From assembly GCF_011008845.1 (NCBI RefSeq), contig NZ_JAAIWM010000002.1, positions 248,001-312,000 on the forward strand: a stretch of DNA of 64,000 bases, written 5' to 3'. Each line of letters opens with the position of its first letter. Position 1 is the first letter of the stretch. The notes below the pieces were generated by a model, which worked only from the letters and a program-made list of their open reading frames with translations, was not told the origin of the DNA and ran no database searches. Positions 63,345 to 64,000 of this stretch are shown piece by piece. This DNA comes from Bacillus mesophilus (lineage in GTDB: Bacteria > Bacillota > Bacilli > Bacillales > SA4). A program made the position numbers and the translations under genes.

Positions 63345-64000
63345 TTATTTTTTATAAAAGGCTTTTCCGCCAACCTTTTCTACAAACTCAGGAAACACTT
63401 GCGAAAATTTGCTAGCAGCGTTCATCCAGCCAGGTAAATTGATCTCACGTTTTGGTGTAAACATTGCATCAATTATTTTTTCTGCTACAAAGTCTGGCTC
63501 TAGCATGAAGCGTTCCACACTTTTCTTGTAATTACCAGACTTATCCGCAATATCAAAAAAGCCTGTTGCAATAGGGCCAGGATTCACAGCCGTAACAAAA
63601 ATGTTCGTATCCCTGAGTTCCATACGAAGGCTATTGGTGAATCCTAACACCGCATGCTTAGATGCAGAATAAACGCTAGATTTAGGTGTAGCAATTTTCC
63701 CCGCCTGAGAAGCTACATTAATAATATGACCCTCATTTTGTTCAATCATCGATGGTAGTACCGCTTTCGTGCAGGCGATGAGTCCAAAAACGTTCACTTC
63801 AAACATATCCTTCATTTCTGTTAAATTAATGTCAATGACTTCATCAAATACACCAAACCCTGCATTATTGGCTAACACATGAATAGTACCTGTGTCTTCA
63901 ATAATCGTACGAAAGGTTTGATTCACTTTCTCAAGATCTTGGACATCAAGCTGATAAAACGGACAATGTAGTAGATACTTTTGTTCAATGGTTTGTGAAA
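63345..64000 (-). CDS. yqjQ: YqjQ-like short-chain dehydrogenase, 5' end outside window
   Basis: The frame is open to the window edge; the N-terminal Rossmann TGxxxGIG part is outside. Visible: NNAGFGVF, catalytic Ser in INVASQAG and YSASK (Tyr/Lys), and [11 protein letters not shown]. Blocks [15 protein letters not shown] and [15 protein letters not shown] match B. subtilis YqjQ closely. An NAD(P)-dependent oxidoreductase of unknown substrate. Confidence 0.85.
   Translation of the reverse strand, partial: SQTIEQKYLLHCPFYQLDVQDLEKVNQTFRTIIEDTGTIHVLANNAGFGVFDEVIDINLTEMKDMFEVNVFGLIACTKAVLPSMIEQNEGHIINVASQAGKIATPKSSVYSASKHAVLGFTNSLRMELRDTNIFVTAVNPGPIATGFFDIADKSGNYKKSVERFMLEPDFVAEKIIDAMFTPKREINLPGWMNAASKFSQVFPEFVEKVGGKAFYKK

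Noticed and set aside
1-64000. CRISPR arrays, tRNA or rRNA genes, prophage modules
   Set aside because: No regularly spaced repeats, cloverleaf-like sequences, rRNA motifs or phage structural genes were noticed.

Overview
The window reads as the chromosome of a low-GC, endospore-forming Bacillaceae bacterium (Bacillus sensu lato). Evidence: strong AGGAGG ribosome binding sites with many GTG/TTG starts; close relatives of B. subtilis YqkD, YqkE, YqjQ, YqzH, YqjW/UvrX-YolD and YoaI; a RocR/RocD/glutamate dehydrogenase arginine-degradation block; three YjcZ-type sporulation micro-proteins; and LexA, CcpA, sigma-54 and BceR sites of Bacillus type. I cannot name the species.

Layout. 0-3.9 kb: end of an AspT/YidE-type transporter, then small hypothetical and membrane proteins. 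3.9-9.5 kb: an EAL phosphodiesterase with a degenerate GGDEF domain, an exported GH18 hydrolase and a chemoreceptor. 9.7-13.1 kb: a phosphotransferase, small membrane proteins, a Nudix hydrolase and a DUF2975 protein. 13.3-17.9 kb: a complete Bce-type peptide detoxification module (permease, ATPase, histidine kinase, response regulator) with a matching BceR operator. 17.9-25.7 kb: small membrane or exported proteins, several with damaged starts or frames, plus a one-piece sigma/anti-sigma-like protein and an alpha/beta hydrolase. 25.7-30.7 kb: acyl-ACP desaturase, TPR and VOC proteins, two YjcZ micro-proteins, an MBL-fold hydrolase and YqkE. 30.8-34.5 kb: 3-oxoacid CoA-transferase, thiolase and divergent HMG-CoA lyase, which together turn HMG-CoA and acetoacetate into acetyl-CoA; paired cre-like boxes lie upstream. 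34.5-37.8 kb: a membrane metallopeptidase-TPR protein inside a 25-bp inverted repeat. 38-46.5 kb: YqkD, VanZ, RocR, RocD, glutamate dehydrogenase and an HpaB/YoaI flavin monooxygenase. 46.6-52.6 kb: third YjcZ, a PQQ-propeller lipoprotein, GNAT, PhzF, DUF3231 and HD proteins. 52.6-57.7 kb: a long-hairpin repeat, the SOS polymerase operon with two LexA boxes, a CtaG/DUF2243 pair and an IS1595-family transposase. 57.8-64 kb: a membrane protein/XRE regulator pair, GNAT, VanZ, phosphotransferase, small membrane proteins, lipoproteins and a YqjQ-type dehydrogenase running off the end.

Themes. The clearest regulatory circuits are the sigma-54/RocR promoter of rocD, the BceR operator of bceAB, the LexA-controlled polymerase promoter and two sigma-K-like promoters in front of YjcZ genes. 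A second theme is gene decay: at least six short genes show a single lesion (in-frame stop, frameshift, lost start or truncation). A third is several families of intergenic repeats, some doubling as terminators. I did not find a convincing wholly new multi-gene system; the most unusual single protein is the sigma/zinc-finger/membrane fusion at 22.3-24.3 kb. No tRNA, rRNA, CRISPR array or prophage was seen.
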